Assembly: GCA_963643215.1 (NCBI GenBank)
Contig: CAVIJY010000044.1
Coordinates: 1-15,393 of the forward strand
Length of the DNA: 15,393 nt
Reading direction: 5' to 3'
Origin: Darwinimomas sp963643215
GTDB lineage: Bacteria; Bacillota; Clostridia; Lachnospirales; Lachnospiraceae
Below the pieces are notes generated by a model that was not told the DNA's origin, searched no databases, and saw only the letters and a program-made list of their open reading frames with translations. Positions 7,646-14,663 of the stretch are shown here, in pieces (position 1 is the first letter of the stretch; every line of letters begins with the position of its first letter). Made by a program: the position numbers and the translations under genes.

Positions 7646-8500
7646 ATGAAGATTGAATTTACTAAGATGCACGGATGCGGCAATGATTATGTATACATCA
7701 ACGGCTTTCGCTATGATATAGATAATGCGACCAAGCCTCAGCTCGCCGTACGCCTGTCGGAAAGACATTTTGGCATAGGATCGGACGGCCTGATATTTAT
7801 AAATCCATCCAAGATCGCGGATTTTGAGATGGAGATGTACAATGCCGACGGCTCACGCGCGGAGATGTGCGGAAACGGAATCAGATGCGTGGCAAAGTAT
7901 GTATATGATCATCATATGACGGATAAAACAAGTTTTGCAATCGAGAGCTTCGGAAAGATCAAATATATCACGGTAAAGGTTGCCGACGGAGAGGTGACTG
8001 AGGCCACGGTCGATATGGGTGAGCCGATACTGAAGGGCGAGGAGGTGCCTGCGGATACGGGCATACTGACAGCCGATGAGAACGGATACATCATCGCGCG
8101 CCCGCTTACGGTGCTTGACAAAACATTTGATGTAACCTGCGTATCCATGGGCAATCCTCATGCGGTTGTATTTACGGATACGGCCGATGTGGAAAAATAC
8201 GGCCCGGATTTTGAGGTGGCAGCGGCATTTCCCAATCGCGTCAACACGGAGTTTGTAAATGTGATAGACCGCAGCAGCGTGGATATGCGCGTGTGGGAGA
8301 GAGGAACCGGAGAGACGCTGGCATGCGGCACCGGATGCTGCGCGACTACAGTAGCCTGCGTGCTGAACGGACTGACAGACGAGGAGATAACGATACACGT
8401 GCTGGGCGGAGATATCCGTGTTCGCTGGGACAGAGAAAGCAATCATATATATATGACAGGACCTGCAGCTGTTTCCTTTACCGGAGAGGTGGAGATCTGA
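7646..8500 (+). CDS. dapF: Diaminopimelate epimerase
   Basis: DapF interconverts LL- and meso-diaminopimelate, giving the meso form used in peptidoglycan cross-links and as lysine precursor. It is cofactor-independent and uses two cysteines as acid and base. Counting from the second ATG, these are Cys75 in EMCGNGIRC and Cys227 in LACGTGCC. The N terminus FTKMHGCGNDYV and GSDGLI (45-50) are also family hallmarks. The length of 284 residues is normal. Two ATGs stand in tandem at 7643 and 7646. The Shine-Dalgarno GGAGG (7635-7639) is only three bases from the first but six from the second, so 7646 is preferred. The gene follows dapL and is probably cotranscribed. Small alternative hairpins (CAGC/GCTG 7599-7613, GCTGA/TCAGC 7610-7624) lie in the gap. 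Confidence 0.96.
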   Translation: MKIEFTKMHGCGNDYVYINGFRYDIDNATKPQLAVRLSERHFGIGSDGLIFINPSKIADFEMEMYNADGSRAEMCGNGIRCVAKYVYDHHMTDKTSFAIESFGKIKYITVKVADGEVTEATVDMGEPILKGEEVPADTGILTADENGYIIARPLTVLDKTFDVTCVSMGNPHAVVFTDTADVEKYGPDFEVAAAFPNRVNTEFVNVIDRSSVDMRVWERGTGETLACGTGCCATTVACVLNGLTDEEITIHVLGGDIRVRWDRESNHIYMTGPAAVSFTGEVEI

Positions 8501-8517
8501 CGGTTAGTCAGGAGATA

Positions 8518-8640
8518 ATGACAAGAAGAGGCGGATGCCCCGAAGGCTGTATATATGCGGCCGTCGGGGCATCGCGCTGTTTTACGGGATATGCGGATCG
8601 TCCGGGACTTTTTGTTGCGGCGGGAAGTGACAGGATATAG
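8518..8640 (+). CDS. Possible 40-residue Cys-containing small ORF (doubtful)
   Basis: An ATG at 8518, preceded by AGGAG (8510-8514), opens 40 codons ending at TAG 8638-8640, between dapF and holA. The peptide begins MTRRGGCPEGC and has three Cys (7, 11, 21), with no membrane segment or signal that I can recognise. The spacing between AGGAG and ATG is only three bases. A 16-bp DNA inverted repeat lies inside it, which may equally mean the stretch is a structured spacer rather than coding. I do not recognise the peptide, and an open frame of this length can occur by chance. Confidence 0.25.
   Translation: MTRRGGCPEGCIYAAVGASRCFTGYADRPGLFVAAGSDRI
8534..8573 (+). other. Long hairpin between dapF and holA
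   Basis: The arms 8534-8549 and 8558-8573 pair over 16 positions, with one A-G mismatch and one G-T pair, around an eight-base loop TATATATG. The outer ten pairs, GATGCCCCGA with TCGGGGCATC, are perfect. Only a weak T-rich tract (TGTTTTA, from 8579) follows, a few bases away, so it is a poor intrinsic terminator. It could be a partial terminator, an RNA processing or stability element, or a repeat. Confidence 0.65.
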
Positions 8641-8650
8641 AATAGCGGTT

Positions 8651-9613
8651 ATGAAAGACATAAATGCCGATATCAAAAATCATACATTTGCGGGTATCTA
8701 TCTGCTGTACGGGGATGAGTCATTTCTGAAGAGAAGCTATAAAAACCGTCTGAAGAAGGCTATCGCAGGTGACGATGATATGAACTGCATATGCTTTGAG
8801 GGGAAGGATATCAGCGTCGATGATGTGATAGACGCCGCAGATACCCTGCCCTTTTTCGCAGAACGCAAGCTGATAGTCATAGAGAACAGCGGCTGGTTTA
8901 AGGGAGCCAGGGACGAGCTGACGGAATATCTGGACAGACTTCCGGCAACTACGACTTTGCTTTTTGCAGAGGATGAGGTTGATAAGAGAGGCAAACTTTA
9001 CAAGAAGGCGGCGAGTATCGGGCGAGTTGCGGATATGAGTCATCCGAAAGAAGATGAGCTGGTACGCTGGGGAGCGGGCGTGCTGGGTATGGCGGGAAGG
9101 AGAATCACGGCATCGGACATGCGGCTGATCATCGAATGCACAGGCAACGATATGGAGCGTCTCAAGGGAGAGCTTGACAAGCTGATAGCCTATACAGAGG
9201 GCAGAGAAGCCGTCACAAGGCATGATATCCAGACGGTTACGACTGTTACGGAGACGAACCGGATATTTGATATGGTGCGTGCCATAGCATCAAGGCAGAC
9301 TGCGACAGCTATGAGGCTCTATGAGGATCTGCTGGCATTGAAGGAGCCTCCGCTTCGGATCATATATCTGATATCAAGACAGTTTAATCAGATGCTCCTT
9401 GTCAAGGATATGATGGGTGAGGGAGCCGGAAAGGATGCGATAGCGTCGGCATTGAAGCTGCCGGCAGGTGTTGCTGATCGTATGATGAAGCAGGTCCGCA
9501 ATACCCCGAGAGCACTGCTTTTATCATATGTAAGGCGCTGCGTAGAGACGGAGCAGCTGGTGAAGACAGGCGCCATGCCGGAGAAGATAGCGGTGGAGCT
9601 GCTGATATGCTGA
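8651..9613 (+). CDS. holA: DNA polymerase III subunit delta (clamp loader)
   Basis: HolA opens the beta sliding clamp within the clamp-loader complex so that it can be placed on primed DNA. The 320-residue product begins in the way typical of Firmicutes HolA: a short lead, then IYLLYGDESFL (16-26), a degenerate P-loop region, followed by an AAA+-like N-terminal domain (to about 140) and helical middle and collar domains that contain LALKEPPLRIIYLISRQF. The start at 8651 is chosen by this resemblance. An in-frame ATG at 8555 would add 32 residues unlike the family. The ribosome binding site is weak (AGGA 8632-8635 is 15 bases away), so the exact start is less sure than the function. In Firmicutes holA commonly lies downstream of comEC and converges on rpsT, as it does here at some distance. 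Confidence 0.93.
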   Translation: MKDINADIKNHTFAGIYLLYGDESFLKRSYKNRLKKAIAGDDDMNCICFEGKDISVDDVIDAADTLPFFAERKLIVIENSGWFKGARDELTEYLDRLPATTTLLFAEDEVDKRGKLYKKAASIGRVADMSHPKEDELVRWGAGVLGMAGRRITASDMRLIIECTGNDMERLKGELDKLIAYTEGREAVTRHDIQTVTTVTETNRIFDMVRAIASRQTATAMRLYEDLLALKEPPLRIIYLISRQFNQMLLVKDMMGEGAGKDAIASALKLPAGVADRMMKQVRNTPRALLLSYVRRCVETEQLVKTGAMPEKIAVELLIC

Positions 9614-9700
9614 TATATTGTGATGTGCCGGTACGCCGGTAAACTGACGGAGCGGTATGCTGATACAGCGATATACTGATACAGCGATATACTGATATAT
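9601..9700. repeat. Short TGATA-type tandem repeats
   Basis: A 16-base unit TGATACAGCGATATAC occurs twice in perfect tandem (9661-9676, 9677-9692), with a truncated third copy beginning TGATAT at 9693. An 8-base unit GCTGATAT is also repeated in tandem at 9601-9608 and 9609-9616, across the holA stop codon. They lie in the convergent gap between holA and rpsT and look like replication slippage products. Confidence 0.85.
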
Positions 9701-9733
9701 AAAACACCCCGGATGCGCATTGCATCCGGGGTG
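9697..9733 (-). terminator. rpsT terminator
   Basis: CACCCCGGATGC (9705-9716) and GCATCCGGGGTG (9722-9733) form a perfect 12-bp stem with a five-base loop. On the minus strand it is followed by TTTTATATA, making a good intrinsic terminator 26 bases after the rpsT stop. On the plus strand no T run follows, so it would serve holA poorly. Confidence 0.9.
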
Positions 9734-9759
9734 AGATCGTACATATGATTGACAGGAGA

Positions 9760-10023
9760 TTACTGAATCTTGTTTACGGCAGCGGTCATTCTGGAAACCT
9801 TGCGAGCAACCTTGTTCTTGTGGAATACTCCCTTGGAAGCAGCCTTGCTCAGCTCCACCTCGGCATCACGTAAACTTGCTTTAGCAGCCTCTTTGTCGCC
9901 TGAAGCTACTGCAGCATCAACCTTCTTAACATATGTCTTTACCTTTGACTCGATGGCTGTATTTCTAGCTGCATTTCTTTCAGCAACTTCGACTCTCTTC
10001 TTAGCAGATTTAATGTTAGCCAA
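9760..10023 (-). CDS. rpsT: 30S ribosomal protein S20
   Basis: S20 binds 16S rRNA early in assembly of the small subunit. The 87-residue basic, alanine-rich helical protein starts MANIKSAKKR, the family N terminus, and contains KGVFHKNKVARKVSR near the end. The start codon is TTG at 10023-10021 on the minus strand. AGGAGG (10036-10031) lies seven bases before it, and the upstream ATG in frame (10059) would place the ribosome binding site inside the gene, so it is rejected. UUG initiation is also known for E. coli rpsT, where S20 represses its own translation. The gene is monocistronic, with its own promoter and terminator. A hairpin at the very 5' end of the leader (10084-10061) might matter for regulation or stability. 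Confidence 0.96.
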   Translation of the reverse strand: MANIKSAKKRVEVAERNAARNTAIESKVKTYVKKVDAAVASGDKEAAKASLRDAEVELSKAASKGVFHKNKVARKVSRMTAAVNKIQ

Positions 10024-10091
10024 CTTGACACCTCCTGAATTATCAGCAAAAATATTCAAACAATGCGGAAAGATTCCCGCAATGCCTACTT

Positions 10092-10120
10092 ATTCTATGC
10101 CATGACACTGATGTTGTCAA
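10092..10120 (-). promoter_or_regulatory. rpsT promoter
   Basis: On the minus strand, TTGACA (10120-10115), a 17-base spacer and TAGAAT (10097-10092) form a near-consensus sigma-A promoter. The start point would be near 10085, giving a leader of about 62 nt that begins at the GCGG/CCGC hairpin. Its -35 box overlaps the -35 box of the divergent promoter. Confidence 0.85.
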
Positions 10121-10142
10121 GATGAAATAATTTTTGTATAAT
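10114..10142 (+). promoter_or_regulatory. Promoter of the glycerate kinase (possibly also lepA-hemW)
   Basis: TTGTCA (10114-10119), a 17-base spacer and a perfect TATAAT (10137-10142) face the glycerate kinase. The start would be near 10149, leaving a leader of about 109 nt with small hairpins (GCATTC/GAATGC 10156-10179; GGCT/AGCC 10219-10233). As no terminator is seen before 14569, it may also drive lepA and hemW. Confidence 0.8.
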
Positions 10143-10257
10143 CTGAATCGTTTGAGCATTCTCATTGGCACGGGAATGCCGATTTCAGGCTTTATGATAT
10201 CGGTGCAAACATAAAACCGGCTTGTGATGAGCCACAGAACAGAGGGGTGCAGAGAGC

Positions 10258-11481
10258 ATGAAGAAGGAGCTTATAGAGATAGCCAAAGAGGCCATAAAGG
10301 AATCTCTTCCGGATGCGGCGGTAAAGAGAGCATTGGCGGACATCGGGCCGTGCGAGGGAAAGACAGTCATAGTATCAGTAGGAAAGGCCGGCTGGCAGAT
10401 GGCGAAGGCAGCAGCGGAGTGTCTGGACGGAAGATACGATGAAGGATATGTCATCACAAAGTACGATCATTCAAAGGGAGAGATAGACAAGTTTACGATC
10501 TACGAGGCCGGACATCCGGTTCTGGATGAGAACTCCGTAAGCTCAACCGGCGCTGTCATAAAGGCGGTAGAGAACCTGACCGGCAAGGACAGAGTGCTGT
10601 TCCTGCTTTCGGGCGGAGGGTCGGCTTTGTTTGAAAGCCCGGCCATATCGCTTGAAGAATTCACCCGGATAAACAAGGAGCTGCTTGCCTGCGGCGCGGA
10701 TATAGTGGAGATGAACACCATACGCAAGCGCATATCAAAGGTCAAGGGAGGACGATTCGCGAAGATATGTGCTCCGGCGCATGTCTATTCCATCATTCTC
10801 TCGGATATCGTAGGGGATCATCCGGATATGATCGCATCAGGCCCGGCATATCCCGACAGCTCCACATCGGAGGATGCACTCAATATAGTAAAAAAGTATG
10901 ACCTGAAGTTCTCCGATGAGGTGATGGAGATGCTTAAGGCAGAGCCTGTAAAGGAGCTTGACAATATAACAACCATGGTGACAGGCGGCGTATCGCAGCT
11001 GTGCGCCTCAGCGGCAGACGCATGCAGACGCCGCGGATATGAAACCATGATACTCGGGGACAATCTGTCCTGCGAGGCAAGAGACGCGGGAAGCTTTCTC
11101 GGAACCATAGGAAGCTATCACGCGGGCAGCGCAAGAAAGCTGGCATTTGTCGCAGGCGGAGAGACGGTTGTGCATCTCAAGGGACACGGCAAGGGCGGAC
11201 GCAATCAGGAGATAGCGCTTGCGGCGGCAGAGAAGATCGCCGGACTCAGCGGTGTGACGGTCATCTCGGTCGGCTCGGACGGTACAGACGGCCCGACAGA
11301 TGCTGCAGGCGGCGTAGTAGACGGGGATACGGCGGGAACGCTGCTGGCCAAGGGCATGAAGATATTTGACATCCTTGAGGACAATGACGCATACAACGGG
11401 CTTAAAGAAGCGGACGGTCTTGTGATAACAGGCGCCACGGGCACCAATGTAAACGATGTTGCGATAGTCACGGTTGAGTGA
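10258..11481 (+). CDS. Type-2 glycerate kinase (DUF4147/MOFRL family)
   Basis: Members phosphorylate D-glycerate with ATP, usually to 2-phosphoglycerate, feeding glycerate from serine, glyoxylate or sugar-acid breakdown into lower glycolysis. The 407 residues fit the two-domain family. The N-terminal DUF4147 domain has VSVGKAG (39-45), LLSGGGSALF (117-126), RKRISKVKGGR (156-166) and SDIVGDHPDMIASGP (182-196). The C-terminal MOFRL domain has GKGGRNQEIAL (311-321) and SVGSDGTDGPTDAAGG (337-352). The ATG at 10258 has AGAGGGG (10241-10247) ten bases upstream, slightly far. The gene is usually named gckA or ttuD in other species; I leave the symbol blank because the paralogue group cannot be told. 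No glyoxylate, tartronate or hydroxypyruvate reductase gene is adjacent. lepA begins 32 bases after its stop. Confidence 0.93.
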   Translation: MKKELIEIAKEAIKESLPDAAVKRALADIGPCEGKTVIVSVGKAGWQMAKAAAECLDGRYDEGYVITKYDHSKGEIDKFTIYEAGHPVLDENSVSSTGAVIKAVENLTGKDRVLFLLSGGGSALFESPAISLEEFTRINKELLACGADIVEMNTIRKRISKVKGGRFAKICAPAHVYSIILSDIVGDHPDMIASGPAYPDSSTSEDALNIVKKYDLKFSDEVMEMLKAEPVKELDNITTMVTGGVSQLCASAADACRRRGYETMILGDNLSCEARDAGSFLGTIGSYHAGSARKLAFVAGGETVVHLKGHGKGGRNQEIALAAAEKIAGLSGVTVISVGSDGTDGPTDAAGGVVDGDTAGTLLAKGMKIFDILEDNDAYNGLKEADGLVITGATGTNVNDVAIVTVE

Positions 11482-11513
11482 TATCGCAGGAAACTGCAAT
11501 AGTGAAAGAGCAT

Positions 11514-13319
11514 ATGGATAAGAGTAAGATTCGCAACTTCTGCATCATAGCGCATATAGATCACGGCAAGTCCACTCTCGCCGATCGGATCATCGAGGCC
11601 ACGGGGCTTCTGACAAGCCGTGAGATGCAGGAGCAGGTTCTCGACAATATGGAGCTGGAGCGGGAACGCGGCATAACCATAAAAAGTCAGGCGGTAAGAA
11701 CTGTATATAAGGCAAAGGACGGTCAGGAATATATATTCAATCTGATTGATACTCCGGGACATGTGGATTTCAACTATGAGGTTTCCCGCTCTCTTGCGGC
11801 ATGCGACGGAGCGATACTGGTGGTTGACGCTGCACAGGGGATAGAGGCTCAGACGCTGGCCAATGTATATCTCGCGCTGGACCATGATCTTGAAGTATTT
11901 CCGGTTATAAACAAGATAGATCTTCCCAGCGCCATGCCGGATCAGGTGGCAGACGAGATCGAGGATGTGATAGGTCTGGAGGCACATGATGCTCCGAGGA
12001 TATCCGCCAAGATGGGAATCGGCATAGATCAGGTTCTTGAGGCCATAGTCGAGAAGGTGCCCGCGCCGAAGGGGGACGAGAACGCACCGCTTAAGGCGCT
12101 GATCTTTGACTCGCTGTATGATTCATACAAGGGTGTGATAGTATTTGTCCGTATGTTCGACGGAACGGTAAAAAAAGGAACACGCATACGCTGCATACAG
12201 ACCGGAGCCTCTCAGGAGGTGGTCGAGGTCGGATACTTCGGCGCGGGACAGTTCATCCCGTGCGATGAGCTGACAGCCGGGATGGTCGGATATATCACCG
12301 CAAGCATCAAGAATGTGAAGGACACCGAGGTCGGAGATACCATAACGGATGCCGACAGACCGTGCGAAAAGGCGCTTCCCGGATACAAGAAGGTGACACC
12401 CATGGTTTACTGCGGCCTTTATCCGGCGGACGGGGCGCATTATGATGATCTGAGAGATGCGCTGGAGAAGCTTCAGCTCAATGACGCCTCGCTGTTTTAT
12501 GAGCCGGAGGTTTCGCTTGCATTGGGATTCGGCTTCAGATGCGGCTTCCTTGGTCTGCTTCATCTTGAGATCATACAGGAACGCCTGGAGAGAGAATACG
12601 GACTTGATCTTGTGACGACAGCTCCCGGGGTTATATACAAGGTATACAAAACCGACGGAACAGTGGTCGAGCTTACCAATCCTTCAAATCTGCCGGATCC
12701 GAGCGAGATAGAGCATATGGAGGAGCCCATAGTATCGGCGGAAATCATGGTGACAAAGGAGTATGTCGGCAACATCATGACGCTGTGTCAGGAAAGACGC
12801 GGCGTATATGTCGGGACGGAATATATAGAGATGAACCGCGCCATCCTGCGCTACGAGCTGCCGCTGAATGAGATCATCTATGATTTCTTTGACGCACTCA
12901 AGGCCAGATCAAAAGGCTACGCTTCTCTGGACTATGATCTCAAGGGGTATCAGCCGTCAAAGCTTGTCAAGCTTGATATACTGATCAACCGCGAGACCGT
13001 GGACGCATTGTCCTTTATAGTACATGCCGACTCTGCCTATGAAAGAGGCCGGAGGATGTGCGAGAAGCTGAAGGATGAGATCCCGAGACATCTGTTTGAG
13101 ATACCGATTCAGGCAGCGGTGGGAGGAAAGATCATAGCGCGTGAGACAGTCAAGGCTCTGAGAAAGGATGTCCTTGCAAAATGCTACGGCGGAGATATCA
13201 CAAGAAAGAAGAAACTTCTGGAAAAGCAGAAGGAGGGCAAAAAGCGGATGCGGCAGATCGGCAATGTGGAGATTCCGCAGAAGGCCTTCATGAGTGTTCT
13301 GAAACTGGATGAGGAGTGA
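11514..13319 (+). CDS. lepA: Elongation factor 4 (LepA), ribosome-acting GTPase
   Basis: LepA is a translational GTPase that acts on the ribosome, proposed to back-translocate or aid 30S maturation. The product has 601 residues. G1 is AHIDHGKS (13-20), the switch region includes ERGITIKSQ (51-59), G3 is DTPGH (79-83) and G4 is NKID (133-136), followed by domain II, EF-G-like domains and the LepA-specific C-terminal domain (about 490-601), ending in GNVEIPQKAFMSVLK. The ATG at 11514 gives the usual N terminus (MDKSKIRNFCIIAH) with a weak GAAAGAG just upstream. In-frame GTGs at 11478 and 11502 would add 12 or 4 residues and cannot be fully excluded. A small GCAG-GAAA-CTGC hairpin (11486-11497) lies in the gap. 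The stop overlaps the hemW start. Confidence 0.95.
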   Translation: MDKSKIRNFCIIAHIDHGKSTLADRIIEATGLLTSREMQEQVLDNMELERERGITIKSQAVRTVYKAKDGQEYIFNLIDTPGHVDFNYEVSRSLAACDGAILVVDAAQGIEAQTLANVYLALDHDLEVFPVINKIDLPSAMPDQVADEIEDVIGLEAHDAPRISAKMGIGIDQVLEAIVEKVPAPKGDENAPLKALIFDSLYDSYKGVIVFVRMFDGTVKKGTRIRCIQTGASQEVVEVGYFGAGQFIPCDELTAGMVGYITASIKNVKDTEVGDTITDADRPCEKALPGYKKVTPMVYCGLYPADGAHYDDLRDALEKLQLNDASLFYEPEVSLALGFGFRCGFLGLLHLEIIQERLEREYGLDLVTTAPGVIYKVYKTDGTVVELTNPSNLPDPSEIEHMEEPIVSAEIMVTKEYVGNIMTLCQERRGVYVGTEYIEMNRAILRYELPLNEIIYDFFDALKARSKGYASLDYDLKGYQPSKLVKLDILINRETVDALSFIVHADSAYERGRRMCEKLKDEIPRHLFEIPIQAAVGGKIIARETVKALRKDVLAKCYGGDITRKKKLLEKQKEGKKRMRQIGNVEIPQKAFMSVLKLDEE

Positions 13320-14494
13320 TGGCGATAAAGAGAAACAACGCACCGGAGAGGTTGCCGCTCGAGCTGTATATCCATATACCGTTTTGCGTGAAGAAATGCG
13401 GATATTGCGACTTTCTGTCCATGCCTGCCGATGATGATGTCAAGGCAAGATATGTAAGCCAGCTGATCAATGAGATACGCGCGCAGTCGTCGGCATACGG
13501 CGATTATCACATAACGAGCATATACTTCGGCGGCGGCACGCCGTCCATACTGAAGGGGACAGCAATCGCCAGCATCATGAGCGCGATATACGAGTGCTGG
13601 TATGTGGATGCGAGCGCGGAGATCACGATAGAATGCAATCCGGGCACGGTTACGGAAAATAAATTCGGAATGTATAAGGCCTCCGGAATCAACCGCGTGA
13701 GCATAGGGCTGCAGTCGGTACATGACGCAGAGCTTAAGCTGCTGGGACGGATTCACAACTTTGAGGATTTTCTCAATACATATCAATACGCGCGCGACGC
13801 GGGAATAGAGAATATCAATGTGGATCTGATGAGCGGGCTTCCGAGGCAGACCACGGCAGACTGGGAGGAAACCCTGAGAAGGGTAGTCATGCTGAAGCCG
13901 GAGCATATATCGGCATATTCACTTATCATAGAGGAAGGCACGGCTTTTTACGGCATGTACGGGACTGCCGAGGGGAAAAAGCTCCTGCCGGATGAGGATA
14001 CGGATCGCGAAATGTATCACAGGACGCGAGAGCTGCTGGAAAAGAAAGGATATAAGCGATACGAGATAAGCAATTATGCCAGAGAGGGCTTTGAATGCCG
14101 TCACAATATAGGCTACTGGACAGGCGCAGAGTATCTCGGACTCGGTCTTGGCGCTTCGAGCTTTATAAAGAGACACCGCTTTCATAATGAAAATGATCTG
14201 GCGACATATCTTGACTATGACTTTTCATCAGATGTAACCATGATTTATCAGGATCTGGAAAAGCTGCGCACGGAGGATGCCATGAGCGAATTCATGTTCC
14301 TGGGGCTGCGGATGATACAGGGCGTATCCGGCGAAGAGTTTGCACGGCGGTTCGGCCTTAACATGTTCGATGTATTTGATATGCCGATTTTTAAAAACAG
14401 AAAGAACGGACTGCTTGAGGTGGACGGCTCTCAGGTAAGGCTGACGCAGCGCGGTCTGGATCTGGCAAATGTGGTGATGAGGGACTTCATCTAG
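13319..14494 (+). CDS. hemW: HemW-type radical SAM haem chaperone
   Basis: HemW proteins bind haem and deliver it to haem proteins such as respiratory enzymes; many databases label them oxygen-independent coproporphyrinogen III oxidase. The 391-residue protein starts ELYIHIPFC and has the radical SAM cluster motif Cys23-x3-Cys27-x2-Cys30 with Phe at 32. True HemN has a fourth cysteine there (CxxxCxxCxC), so HemW is the better call. FGGGTPSIL (70-78) and SIGLQSVHDAELKLLGR (128-144) are family segments for SAM binding, and a C-terminal HemN_C domain follows (about 290-391). The ATG at 13319 overlaps the lepA stop as TGATG, and AGGAG lies at 13312-13316 inside lepA, so translation is probably coupled. 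A terminator follows 74 bases later. No haem-synthesis genes are nearby. Confidence 0.94.
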   Translation: MAIKRNNAPERLPLELYIHIPFCVKKCGYCDFLSMPADDDVKARYVSQLINEIRAQSSAYGDYHITSIYFGGGTPSILKGTAIASIMSAIYECWYVDASAEITIECNPGTVTENKFGMYKASGINRVSIGLQSVHDAELKLLGRIHNFEDFLNTYQYARDAGIENINVDLMSGLPRQTTADWEETLRRVVMLKPEHISAYSLIIEEGTAFYGMYGTAEGKKLLPDEDTDREMYHRTRELLEKKGYKRYEISNYAREGFECRHNIGYWTGAEYLGLGLGASSFIKRHRFHNENDLATYLDYDFSSDVTMIYQDLEKLRTEDAMSEFMFLGLRMIQGVSGEEFARRFGLNMFDVFDMPIFKNRKNGLLEVDGSQVRLTQRGLDLANVVMRDFI

Positions 14495-14568
14495 CATATG
14501 AACGATGGTTGCAGGATCGCGGGGCGTGTGATAGTACCGGTCTTTCGGAGTTGAAGTGTAAAATATGG

Positions 14569-14608
14569 TGCTAAGCCCAGAATTAAAATCTGTGGCTTAG
14601 CATTTTTT
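14569..14608 (+). terminator. Strong intrinsic terminator after hemW
   Basis: TGCTAAGCC (14569-14577) pairs with GGCTTAGCA (14594-14602). The stem continues as CAGA/TCTG, with one bulged T, around an A/T-rich loop, then TTTTTT (14603-14608). It closes the glycerate kinase-lepA-hemW run and separates it from the sortase. Confidence 0.93.
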
Positions 14609-14663
14609 AATCTCTCCTTCATTTAGAAAATAACAGCAAGCTGTTTTATGGTCAGAAAAACTA

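Noticed and set aside
8555..8650. Upstream in-frame starts for holA (8555, 8591)
   Set aside because: They would add Arg-rich residues unlike HolA; the family N terminus begins at 8651. The 8555 ATG also lies in the loop of the long hairpin.
10024..10059. Upstream ATG of rpsT on the minus strand
   Set aside because: The AGGAGG ribosome binding site would fall within the coding region; S20 starts at the TTG giving MANIKSAKKR.
11205..11987. 260-codon antisense ORF across the glycerate kinase and lepA
   Set aside because: It lies opposite two clearly conserved genes and its peptide resembles no family I know; it is a shadow of their codon structure.
13184..13906. 240-codon antisense ORF over the lepA end and hemW
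   Set aside because: Opposite conserved coding sequence, no ribosome binding site and a Tyr/His/Arg-rich composition typical of shadow frames.
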